NCBI GenBank assembly: GCA_039208045.1
Contig: JBCCRH010000400.1
Span: forward strand, 1-5,572
From: JBCCRH01 sp039208045
Lineage (GTDB): Bacteria > Bacteroidota > Bacteroidia > Chitinophagales > Saprospiraceae
DNA length: 5,572 bases
Direction of reading: 5' to 3'
The notes below the pieces were generated by a model. It worked only from the letters and a program-made list of their open reading frames with translations. It did not search any database and had not been told where the DNA came from. This document shows, piece by piece, positions 1 through 5,572 of the stretch (positions are counted from its first letter, which is position 1; every line of letters starts with the position of its first letter). Both the position numbers and the translations under genes were made by a program.

Positions 1-1574
1 GAAGGTCGCCAGCTCGCCGTTTGTTCCTTTTCTGCTTTTTGTAAAAAGACCTGTAGCTGCCGACTAAACTGAAAGATAACCCCCTGAAAGATGACCGCTA
101 AATTCTTCTTTTCTGGATTATAGCGACTGGTCACCAAATAAAATCCGACTACCAGCAAAAGTGCTAACACTGCATAAAAGGGATTCATAAAAAACATGAG
201 CCCAAAACACGCCACTGCACCAAAGAGCGAAACAATCCAGTACGATCTAAAAGTGGGCCGGTAAGAGGGATCAGCTGCAAAATGTTGGAAAAAGGAGATC
301 AAGCATAGAGAGCCGTAAGTCACCATAAAAAACATAGAAATAATCTCAGCTACTGCATCTAGGCCTCCCATAAGGATGAATACGAATGCAATAGCAATAG
401 TGACGATAGTAGCATTAAATGGTTCATCGCTCTTGCCGCGTCCCCGGGATAGCCAAAAGTTAATCCCTGCGGAGGGTAGGAGTCGATCCTTTGCGATAGC
501 TTGTAAAGTACGCGGCGCTACCAAAATAGAACCTAGCGCGGAAGAGATCGTCGCTGCTGCCAGGCCTACCGGAATGAGCCACCAGCCTTGCCAAGCAATA
601 TCTGCCATGACGAGCTTACTCGTATCTGCCAAATCTACAGGGCTGGCTGATGAGGCTAGCTTGTAGGCAATAAATATGTAAATGATCATCCCAGAAATAG
701 TGGCGGCTAATGTTCCCAGCGGAATGGAGTAACTCGGATTTTTCAAATCCCCTGAAAGGCCCACTCCCGCCGTCATTCCGGTAAATGCTGGAAAGATAAT
801 GGCAAACACCGTGAAAAAACCTAATGCCTCTGTAGGAGCCTGATCAGCCGCTCGATTAGGCTCTAGTGGCCGAAGTTCTGGCACCACCACTTGTGCGGAG
901 CTAGTATCTGCCATAGTAGGCTTCTGAGCTTCTACAATATCGGGTTGATAATTATCTGTACTAGCCTGATACGATTCTACATTTAGTAAAGGGTCATATT
1001 GGTAGGTTTCACTGTATTCGGTGGTACCAATAAAAAAGGCGACCATCGCTACAAATAGGGTGGCTACCACTACATAGAGCGCCTTTACGCCAAGATCTGC
1101 CCCTTTAGCCAATACGATAGCAGTAAGAATAAAAAGTGCAGGAATACTTACCGTTTGCTTGCGCTCCAACAGCCATTCTACCGTAGGGTGTAGTACATAG
1201 GTAGCTTGTAAATAATCAAACAGCGAAGTAAATGCCTCTGCGAAGGCAATGATGTAGAAAGCCACGCTAATCGCTTGCGAAAAGTAAAGTGCAATACCAA
1301 TAGAAGAACCAATCACCAGCCCAAAAGAGCGGGAAATAATGTAGTATTCGCCCCCTCCCTCTACTTTTTGATTCGTTGCAATTTCAGCAATTGCCATCGC
1401 TGTCGGGATGGTTACTGCATGGCCAATCAAGATAATGGCAATAGTTCCCAGCAGCCCTACATTTCCCACTGCAAATCCAAAGCGCAGGAACATTACCGCC
1501 CCCAGAATCGTCGATATTGCCGTAAAAAAAACGGGGGCTGTCCCAAACTTCCGCGCCGCACCTGTCGTACTCAT
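1..1574 (-). CDS. Cation-chloride cotransporter (SLC12/CCC family, APC superfamily), C-terminus cut by window edge
   Basis: This inner-membrane secondary transporter would move Cl- together with Na+ and/or K+. I translated 524 residues from the ATG at 1572-1574, the first ATG after an in-frame stop at 1608-1610; the frame is still open at base 1. About 12 membrane segments are visible (roughly 14-37, 41-65, 86-115, 143-157, 162-183, 251-274, 283-305, 333-358, 387-402, 408-430, 444-463, 464-482), followed by the start of a cytoplasmic tail. Family signatures are LGAVMFLRFG in TM1 (24-33), EGGGEYYIISRS (72-83), FPAFTG in TM6 (261-266), SGDLKNP (274-280) and APRTLQAIAKDRLLP (353-367). By alignment from memory with NKCC1, Tyr107 and Thr265 match K+ ligands, and Ala341/Ser344/Ser345 match the Na+ site that KCCs lack. 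A 67-residue polar insert (184-250) lies between TM5 and TM6. A generic amino-acid permease is the alternative, but these motifs are CCC-specific. Family assignment is firm; ion specificity is inferred. Confidence 0.9.
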   Translation of the reverse strand, partial: MSTTGAARKFGTAPVFFTAISTILGAVMFLRFGFAVGNVGLLGTIAIILIGHAVTIPTAMAIAEIATNQKVEGGGEYYIISRSFGLVIGSSIGIALYFSQAISVAFYIIAFAEAFTSLFDYLQATYVLHPTVEWLLERKQTVSIPALFILTAIVLAKGADLGVKALYVVVATLFVAMVAFFIGTTEYSETYQYDPLLNVESYQASTDNYQPDIVEAQKPTMADTSSAQVVVPELRPLEPNRAADQAPTEALGFFTVFAIIFPAFTGMTAGVGLSGDLKNPSYSIPLGTLAATISGMIIYIFIAYKLASSASPVDLADTSKLVMADIAWQGWWLIPVGLAAATISSALGSILVAPRTLQAIAKDRLLPSAGINFWLSRGRGKSDEPFNATIVTIAIAFVFILMGGLDAVAEIISMFFMVTYGSLCLISFFQHFAADPSYRPTFRSYWIVSLFGAVACFGLMFFMNPFYAVLALLLVVGFYLVTSRYNPEKKNLAVIFQGVIFQFSRQLQVFLQKAEKEQTASWRP

Positions 1575-1638
1575 TTGTATTCCGTTTTGAAATTTTGGAA
1601 AAGGTAATTAAAATTCCCAACATGCTTATCTTTACCAC
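1575..1638. promoter_or_regulatory. Divergent intergenic region between the cotransporter and the GT-C-like gene
   Basis: These 64 bases separate two divergently transcribed genes, so promoters for both should lie here or inside the opposite gene. The stretch is A/T-rich. Partial matches to the Bacteroidota -7 element (TAnnTTTG) are TACCTTTT on the minus strand (1599-1606) and TATCTTTA on the plus strand (1627-1634). Neither has a TTTG -33 box at the usual spacing, and the plus-strand one almost touches the start codon. No clear Shine-Dalgarno sequence precedes either ATG. The role as a promoter region follows from the gene arrangement, not from a convincing motif. Confidence 0.4.
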
Positions 1639-3048
1639 ATGCAAGCATCTCCTTCTGATCACATTTTTTCGAATCCCTACTTGATGGCGTTGGGATATAT
1701 TGCGTTGGGAGGCTTGCTACTGCTAGCTTTTATCTTTTATCAAGAGCGCACACTATTCACTGATATTCCCTACCAAACAGTTCTGATGATTAATGAAGGG
1801 AAGGTGCAAGTGCAAGTGTTTCGGTTTGGAGCGGCAATTGTACAACTTTTACCCCTGCTTGCGATTAAGTTAGAACTGCCCATTTCGACTATTCTTACCT
1901 TATATTCTATTTCTTTCCCACTCTTATATTTGTTCATTTTTATACTCATTGTACATCCACTCAAAAACCCACGCCTAGGCTGGGCACTTATTTTCCTCTT
2001 CACGCTGATTATTTTTGATGGGTTTTATTGGCCGAGTTCGGAGCAGCAGCAGGGGCTCGCCTTTTTGCTACTCTTTTTTGCAGTCGTCCTCCGATTTCCA
2101 GCCTTGAAAGGCCTCTTCCTATGGGTCGGGCTTGTCATTGGCCTACTGGCGATTGCCTACTATCACCCCCTCATTTTTATCCCCTTCTACTTTCTAATGG
2201 TTTTTTTTGGCTGGAGCCAAAAGAACCTACAGCATCGCAATTTTCTGCTTTTAGGGCTGCTCCTATTCCTGATTTTAGTGCTCAAATCACAGTTTTCATC
2301 CAACTACTACGATGATGGGAAGTATACCGTATTTTTCAATAATCTTATCGACTATTTCCCCAACTACTTCAGCTTTCCAAGTCACCAAAAATTTTTGCAA
2401 CACAGCCTAAAGTTCTGGTATTTTCTACCTCTTCTTTTTACCGTCGTAATGCTTTTTTATACTTATCACCGCAAATGGCTGAAGGCTGCGCTAGTTGTTA
2501 CCTTTTGCTTTGGAACTCTTCTACTGCTACATATTGGCTCCCCAAAAGCTTCCTATCGATTTTATGCTGAGGTAAACTACATGCCGCTGGTGATTTTCCT
2601 TGCCGTTCCATTCCTATTTGATATAGTGCCCACCATTCGATCACCTAAGTGGGTCTTACTATTATTCGCCATTATCATCGGCATACGACTCAATACGATT
2701 TATCATAATCATCGCCCGTTCACACAGCGCATCCAATGGCTACAGCAAACCATTAACTCAGAGAGTACCCAGCTCAAGACCAACCGATTGTGGATGTATG
2801 AATGGGATACTCCCAAGGAACAACTCATTATGAGTTGGAGCACTGCTTATGAGACGCTTTTGCTTTCTTCCATAGATGGCCCAGCGCACAGCAAAACTCT
2901 GGTTATTTTCCCAGAGGTAGGCCCTACACGCCTGCAACAACTACAAACGGATAGCTTGTTTCATTCAGCTATCCGTATGCATTCTGTAGAGGAGTTCAAC
3001 CCCAAGTACTTCCAGATTAATCAGGGCCCTTATATGCAAATTAAGTAG
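1639..3048 (+). CDS. Polytopic membrane protein, GT-C glycosyltransferase-like, function unassigned
   Basis: I do not recognise a named family. The 469-residue product has a short N-terminus, a first membrane helix at about 17-34, a loop with Asp42 (LFTDIPY, 39-45), and then many hydrophobic helices to about residue 350, probably 10-12 in total. A C-terminal hydrophilic domain of about 115 residues follows. This plan (TM1, a loop bearing an acidic residue, a multi-helix body and a soluble tail) is that of GT-C glycosyltransferases, which use lipid-linked sugar donors at the outer face of the inner membrane; Asp42 would be the catalytic candidate. Other polar features are YWPSSEQQQ (130-138), YYHP near 173-176 and KASYRFYAEVNY (303-314). 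The start at 1639 is the only ATG between the in-frame stop at 1609-1611 and the first helix. The gene is divergent from the cotransporter and ends 4 bases from the convergent PorP/SprF gene, so it appears monocistronic here. A non-enzymatic membrane protein remains possible. Confidence 0.75.
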   Translation: MQASPSDHIFSNPYLMALGYIALGGLLLLAFIFYQERTLFTDIPYQTVLMINEGKVQVQVFRFGAAIVQLLPLLAIKLELPISTILTLYSISFPLLYLFIFILIVHPLKNPRLGWALIFLFTLIIFDGFYWPSSEQQQGLAFLLLFFAVVLRFPALKGLFLWVGLVIGLLAIAYYHPLIFIPFYFLMVFFGWSQKNLQHRNFLLLGLLLFLILVLKSQFSSNYYDDGKYTVFFNNLIDYFPNYFSFPSHQKFLQHSLKFWYFLPLLFTVVMLFYTYHRKWLKAALVVTFCFGTLLLLHIGSPKASYRFYAEVNYMPLVIFLAVPFLFDIVPTIRSPKWVLLLFAIIIGIRLNTIYHNHRPFTQRIQWLQQTINSESTQLKTNRLWMYEWDTPKEQLIMSWSTAYETLLLSSIDGPAHSKTLVIFPEVGPTRLQQLQTDSLFHSAIRMHSVEEFNPKYFQINQGPYMQIK

Positions 3049-3052
3049 TAAC
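3049..3052. other. Four-base convergent gene junction
   Basis: The TAG of the plus-strand membrane gene (3046-3048) and the TAG of the minus-strand PorP/SprF gene (reverse complement of 3053-3055) are separated by only 4 bases. No GC stem followed by a T-run is visible between or just beyond the stops, so any terminator must lie inside the opposite coding sequence or the transcripts overlap. Confidence 0.85.
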
Positions 3053-3976
3053 CTAATACGGCCAAACGTAAGCGATCTTTATTTCATGCGCACTACCAAA
3101 AGCAGGGCTATAATCCGTAAAAAAGTGATCGTACCCATAGCCGATGCGCATCGAACTCGCCCCATCAATATCCCAAATCACGCCAGCCTCCGCATGAGAG
3201 GCCCCCGCCATAGAGCCCCCTACGCCTACCCAGAAAGATTCTTGGTATTCATACCGAAAGTTGACATCAAAATGAAAAGGAATATCCTCCACATACTTAA
3301 GCCACACATCGGCCTCTATCCAGCTTCCTTCGCTCAGCGCAAATTGGACCCCACCAAAGGCATAGTAATGGCGTACCCGCTGAATGCTAAAGTCATTTTC
3401 ATCGGTGCGAAAATCTAGATTAAAGCCAAAAGTTTGGGGTACCGAAACGCCTGCATAGTATCGATTTCCTCGGCTTGGCATATAGTACCATACCGCACCC
3501 AATGCAAAGTCTGGTTGATAAGAAGTAAGCCCTGCGGATTCGACCTCGTCTTGCTCTGCAAAATCAAGCTCACTGCCATCCACTCTATATTGCACTACCC
3601 CTGCCGAGAGCCCTGCTGACAGGTAATGATCATCCGAAAGTTGTAGTAAATAAGCAAAACGCCCCATCAATCCAGTAAAACCAGTTGGCCCTGTTTGATC
3701 GTGCGTAATGGAACCTCCAAATAAGATATTGTAGTCCTCATTAAGGTACTCGTGGCTGGCCATCAGGGTTCTTGGCGCATCGTCTAGCCCCACCCATTGG
3801 TAGCGGTACATCAGATTGGTAGTCATCGGAGCATCGTATTTCAAATAATTATTCGAGATCGCCGCAGGGTTGATTAAGGCATAGGCCTCTTGGTATTGGG
3901 TGAAAATGGGGAGTTGTTGCGCCCAGAGTGTTTGGCCTGCTAATACAAAAAAGAGGAGGATTAATTTATGTTGCAT
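3053..3976 (-). CDS. PorP/SprF-family type IX secretion outer-membrane protein
   Basis: Members of this family are outer-membrane beta-barrel proteins of the Bacteroidota. PorP acts with the T9SS itself, and SprF-like paralogues are needed to secrete or attach particular type B CTD substrates. The product has 307 residues, usual for the family. It begins with a signal peptide (residues 1-19, probable cut after LWA). The family N-terminal signature follows: PIFTQYQ and INPAAISNN (23-43), then YRYQWVGL (57-64), APRT (67-70) and FGGSITHDQTGP (86-97). The remainder alternates polar and aromatic strands with many Tyr and Gly, as in a barrel, and ends in VWPY, an aromatic C-terminus typical of barrel-assembly signals. 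The gene lies 33 bases downstream of the type B CTD repeat protein on the same strand, so it is probably that protein's dedicated SprF-like partner rather than the core PorP; no other T9SS gene is visible. I therefore leave the symbol empty. Confidence 0.93.
   Translation of the reverse strand: MQHKLILLFFVLAGQTLWAQQLPIFTQYQEAYALINPAAISNNYLKYDAPMTTNLMYRYQWVGLDDAPRTLMASHEYLNEDYNILFGGSITHDQTGPTGFTGLMGRFAYLLQLSDDHYLSAGLSAGVVQYRVDGSELDFAEQDEVESAGLTSYQPDFALGAVWYYMPSRGNRYYAGVSVPQTFGFNLDFRTDENDFSIQRVRHYYAFGGVQFALSEGSWIEADVWLKYVEDIPFHFDVNFRYEYQESFWVGVGGSMAGASHAEAGVIWDIDGASSMRIGYGYDHFFTDYSPAFGSAHEIKIAYVWPY
3920..3976 (-). other. Signal peptide of the PorP/SprF-family protein
   Basis: Residues 1-19 show a basic n-region (Lys4), a hydrophobic core LILLFFVLAG (5-14) and a small residue at the likely cleavage site (Ala19, before Gln20-Gln21). 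This is a Sec/signal-peptidase I type sequence. It supports both the start codon at 3974-3976 and export to the outer membrane. Confidence 0.85.
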
Positions 3977-4009
3977 AATAGTAGATTTAAGAGTGCTTTT
4001 GTTTGGTGA
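3977..4009 (-). other. Short operon spacer between the repeat protein and the PorP/SprF gene
   Basis: Only 33 bases separate the TAA of the upstream repeat-protein gene from the ATG of the PorP/SprF gene. I see no purine-rich Shine-Dalgarno motif, no hairpin with a T-run and no TAnnTTTG promoter element on the minus strand. The spacer is A-rich just before the start, a common arrangement in Bacteroidota. Cotranscription from a promoter beyond the right edge is the simplest reading. Confidence 0.7.
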
Positions 4010-5572
4010 TTATCGGATGATCGTGATAGCGCCTTTCAGCTGTGTTCCTTCGTTGACATCTAGCCACAGGACATAGTAGTAGGTACCTTCTGGTAAAGGC
4101 TGACCATCTTGATTGGAACCATCCCAATCATTGCCGTAAGGCTGCGCCTCAAAAAGCACCTCGCCCCAGCGATTGACCACCATCAATCGAGGATCTTCAA
4201 ATTGTTCTATACCAGTTATGATGAAGGTTTCATTGGTTCCATCTCCGTTTGGACTAAACGCATTGGGCACATCGATTTGCTCCGAGAACACTTCAATGCT
4301 CACCCGCCCAATGGAGCAGTCCTCCGGACAATCTATCGAGCACGCCTCGTAGCTAAACTCATCCGTACCCACAAAGTCTGGGTCGGCCTGATAGGAGAAG
4401 GTACCGCTAGCATTAAGCACTAGCTCTCCTGATTGAGGCGAGGATAATACCTCATAAGTAGCACCTGTGCCTACATCGTCGTTAGATGATACATCATCTG
4501 AAAGGCTCCCTTCCGCATCGGTCTCGAAGCTATCATCCGTCACCATGATGTCACTCACCAGCAGGCTCACTTCCGTAATCACTACACTATCACATCCTTC
4601 ACTGCTGATGAATACTTCTTCGAATATGCCGACGTCATCTACTATACAAGTCGTCTCGCTAAGTCGTACCGTATCCAATTGAGCCAGACTAAACGTCTGA
4701 ATGATAATACTATCACACCCCAGCTGATTGGTCAGCGTATCCTGTGTCGTACCCACCATATCCGGATCACAGGTCGTCAAGTCAATAGAAGTAATGTCGA
4801 TATCCGTAGGATCGAAACTAACCGTCGTAATTATCACACTATCGCAGCCTACACTATTAGTTAGTACTTGCGTAAATATCCCAGCATCGTCCGGCTGGCA
4901 GCTCACCTCCGTTAGCTCCGTAGTATCGGGAGGGCTGAAGGTGAAAGTTTGAACAATAATACTATCGCAACCAAACTGATTTAGCAAGGTATCCCGCACC
5001 TCCCCAGCTTCTGACTCATCGCAGGTCAGCAAGTCAATGGTCACCATATCGATGTCCGTGGGATCAAAACTAACCGTCGTAATCACTACACTATCGCAGC
5101 CTATACTATTAGTAAATACTTCCGTAAATACACCAGCATCGTCCGGCTGGCAGCTCACCTCCGTCAGCTCTGTCGTGTCCGGCGGGCTAAAGGTGAAGGT
5201 CTGCACTATGATGCTGTCGCAACCAAACTGATTCAGCAAGGTATCTCGTACCTCACCTGCTTCTGACTGATCACACGTCAGCAAATCAATGGTCACAATG
5301 TCGATTTCCGTAGGATCAAAACTAACTGTCGTAATCACCACGCTATCGCAACCAACGCTGTTGGTCAGCACTTGCGTGAAAACACCTACGTCTTCTGGCT
5401 GGCAACTCACTTCCGTCAGCTCTGTCGTGTCCGGCGGACTGAAAGTAAAGGTCTGCACTATGATGCTATCGCAGCCAAACTGATTTAGCAAAGTATCTCG
5501 TACCTCACCTGCTTCTGACTCATCACAGGTCAGCAAATCAATGGTCACCACATCGATGTCCGTAGGATCAAA
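4010..5572 (-). CDS. Large secreted repeat protein with gliding-motility-type (type B) T9SS C-terminal domain; N-terminus outside window
   Basis: This is the C-terminal 520 residues of a cell-surface protein, probably an adhesin exported by the type IX system; numbering here starts at the codon at 5570-5572. The order is four tandem 84-residue repeats (1-336), an Ig/cadherin-like domain (about 337-434) and a type B sorting domain (435-520). The frame is open at the right edge, where the sequence begins exactly at a repeat boundary, so more repeats and the signal peptide probably lie upstream. A GTG at 5549-5551 lies mid-repeat and is not a credible start. Each repeat holds four Cys in two C-x17-C pairs. 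The visible protein is very acidic: it has no His, and its only Lys is near the C-terminus. The PorP/SprF gene follows 33 bases downstream. The domain calls for the C-terminus and repeats are firm; the adhesin role is inferred from family precedent (SprB-like proteins), and the partner bound is unknown. Confidence 0.92.
   Translation of the reverse strand, partial: FDPTDIDVVTIDLLTCDESEAGEVRDTLLNQFGCDSIIVQTFTFSPPDTTELTEVSCQPEDVGVFTQVLTNSVGCDSVVITTVSFDPTEIDIVTIDLLTCDQSEAGEVRDTLLNQFGCDSIIVQTFTFSPPDTTELTEVSCQPDDAGVFTEVFTNSIGCDSVVITTVSFDPTDIDMVTIDLLTCDESEAGEVRDTLLNQFGCDSIIVQTFTFSPPDTTELTEVSCQPDDAGIFTQVLTNSVGCDSVIITTVSFDPTDIDITSIDLTTCDPDMVGTTQDTLTNQLGCDSIIIQTFSLAQLDTVRLSETTCIVDDVGIFEEVFISSEGCDSVVITEVSLLVSDIMVTDDSFETDAEGSLSDDVSSNDDVGTGATYEVLSSPQSGELVLNASGTFSYQADPDFVGTDEFSYEACSIDCPEDCSIGRVSIEVFSEQIDVPNAFSPNGDGTNETFIITGIEQFEDPRLMVVNRWGEVLFEAQPYGNDWDGSNQDGQPLPEGTYYYVLWLDVNEGTQLKGAITIIR
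4013..4270 (-). other. Type B T9SS C-terminal sorting domain (gliding motility-associated CTD)
   Basis: The last 86 residues carry the recognised signature of this domain: PNAFSPNGDGTNETF at its start, VVNRWGEVLFE in the middle, NDWDG, LPEGTYYYV and a final KGAITIIR. In this family the domain directs passage through the type IX translocon. Type B CTDs differ from type A in sequence and, in Flavobacterium, in needing an SprF-like partner, which is encoded next door here. The only lysine of the visible protein sits in the final KGAITIIR. Confidence 0.95.
4271..4564 (-). other. Ig/cadherin-like (Big_9-type) domain of the repeat protein
   Basis: About 98 residues lie between the last repeat and the sorting domain. 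They follow the pattern of bacterial Ig/cadherin-like modules: an acidic opening (SLSDDVSSNDD), a central SPQSGELVLNASGTFSYQ and then DFVGTDEFSYEAC before a closing beta strand. Such modules are extracellular stalk domains and often bind Ca2+. Three Cys are clustered in EACSIDCPEDCSIG, unlike the evenly spaced pairs of the repeats. The family was matched by eye. Confidence 0.65.
4565..4816 (-). repeat. Divergent C-terminal repeat unit (unit 4)
   Basis: This unit keeps the length of 84 residues, all four Cys positions and both GCDS motifs. Elsewhere it departs from units 1-3: TTCDPDMVGTTQ replaces LTCDESEAGEVR, and its second half reads TTCIVDDVGIFEEV. It borders the Ig-like domain, so it looks like an edge unit that has escaped the homogenisation seen in the units farther N-terminal. 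Confidence 0.9.
4565..5572 (-). repeat. Tandem array of four 252-bp (84-residue) coding repeats, continuing beyond the right edge
   Basis: The units, in protein order, are 5572-5321, 5320-5069, 5068-4817 and 4816-4565, with no gap or length change. Each begins FDPT-(D/E)-ID and ends GCDSV-(V/I)-IT-x-VS. Each unit is itself two related halves: a Cys followed 18 residues later by the Cys of a GCDS motif occurs at unit positions 16/34 and again at 57/75. There are thus eight half-repeats and sixteen cysteines, which probably form one disulfide per half. Units 1-3 are nearly identical in protein, while unit 4 is clearly divergent. The array is protein-coding and in frame. Confidence 0.97.

Noticed and set aside
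1627..1634. TATCTTTA as a Bacteroidota -7 promoter element for the membrane-protein gene
   Set aside because: It ends only four bases before the ATG, and the nearest TTTG (1594-1597) is too far away at 29 bases; chance in an A/T-rich region is likely.
376..1662. Open frames at 376-666, 1275-1607 and 1408-1590 (plus) and 1384-1662 (minus)
   Set aside because: They lie mostly over the cotransporter coding sequence, which continues off the left edge and has strong family motifs; their peptides resemble no known protein.
1770..2940. Open frames at 1770-2003 (minus), 2028-2315 (plus) and 2758-2940 (minus)
   Set aside because: They overlap the 469-residue membrane protein in other frames and have no membrane, signal or domain pattern of their own.
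3023..3030. Palindrome AGGGCCCT near the convergent junction as a terminator stem
   Set aside because: It has no loop and no following T-run, and it lies inside the coding sequence.
3086..3619. Plus-strand open frames at 3086-3418 and 3434-3619
   Set aside because: They are antisense to the PorP/SprF gene, which matches its family from signal peptide to C-terminus.
4728..5483. Repeated open frames on the plus strand (4728-4952, 5037-5231, 5289-5483) with near-identical peptides
   Set aside because: They are the antisense reading of the 252-bp coding repeats; their similarity simply mirrors the repeats, and the minus-strand frame has clear domain signatures.
5549..5551. GTG as a start codon of a 513-residue version of the repeat protein
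   Set aside because: The frame is open upstream to the window edge, and the codon falls eight residues into a repeat unit, with no signal peptide following it.
4565..5572. CRISPR array or other non-coding tandem repeat
   Set aside because: Units are 252 bp, contiguous without spacers, and differ mainly at silent positions of one frame, which marks a coding repeat.

Overview
The window looks like chromosomal DNA from a member of the Bacteroidota. The main evidence is a PorP/SprF-family protein next to a secreted repeat protein that ends in a gliding-motility-type (type B) C-terminal domain; this combination belongs to type IX secretion (T9SS) and is confined to that phylum. Weak or absent Shine-Dalgarno sequences at the visible starts agree with this. 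The style of the repeats (Cys...GCDS units) suggests a Saprospira/Lewinella-like marine lineage, but that is a guess from memory of similar proteins.

Layout. (1) Positions 1-1574, minus strand: the N-terminal 524 residues of a cation-chloride cotransporter of the SLC12/CCC type (APC superfamily), whose C-terminal part runs off the left edge. (2) Positions 1575-1638: a short divergent intergenic region. (3) Positions 1639-3048, plus strand: a polytopic membrane protein of 469 residues that I do not recognise as a named family. It has a GT-C glycosyltransferase-like architecture with an Asp in the first loop. (4) Positions 3049-3052: a 4-base convergent junction. (5) Positions 3053-3976, minus strand: a complete PorP/SprF-family outer-membrane protein. 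(6) Positions 4010-5572, minus strand: the last 520 residues of a large surface protein. It consists of four tandem 84-residue repeats (252 bp each), one Ig/cadherin-like domain and a type B T9SS sorting domain; its N-terminus lies beyond the right edge.

How they work together. The repeat protein (upstream) and the PorP/SprF protein (33 bp downstream) almost certainly form an operon. The known precedent is SprB-SprF of Flavobacterium, in which the SprF-like protein is needed to deliver a type B CTD substrate to the cell surface. The cotransporter and the GT-C-like protein are divergently transcribed, and nothing in the sequence ties them functionally to the secretion pair.

The points most worth a second look are the lysine-free, acidic, disulfide-patterned repeats with largely synonymous divergence, the mosaic features of the bacterial cotransporter, and the unassigned GT-C-like protein. 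I saw no RNA genes, mobile elements or CRISPR array, and no wholly new system.
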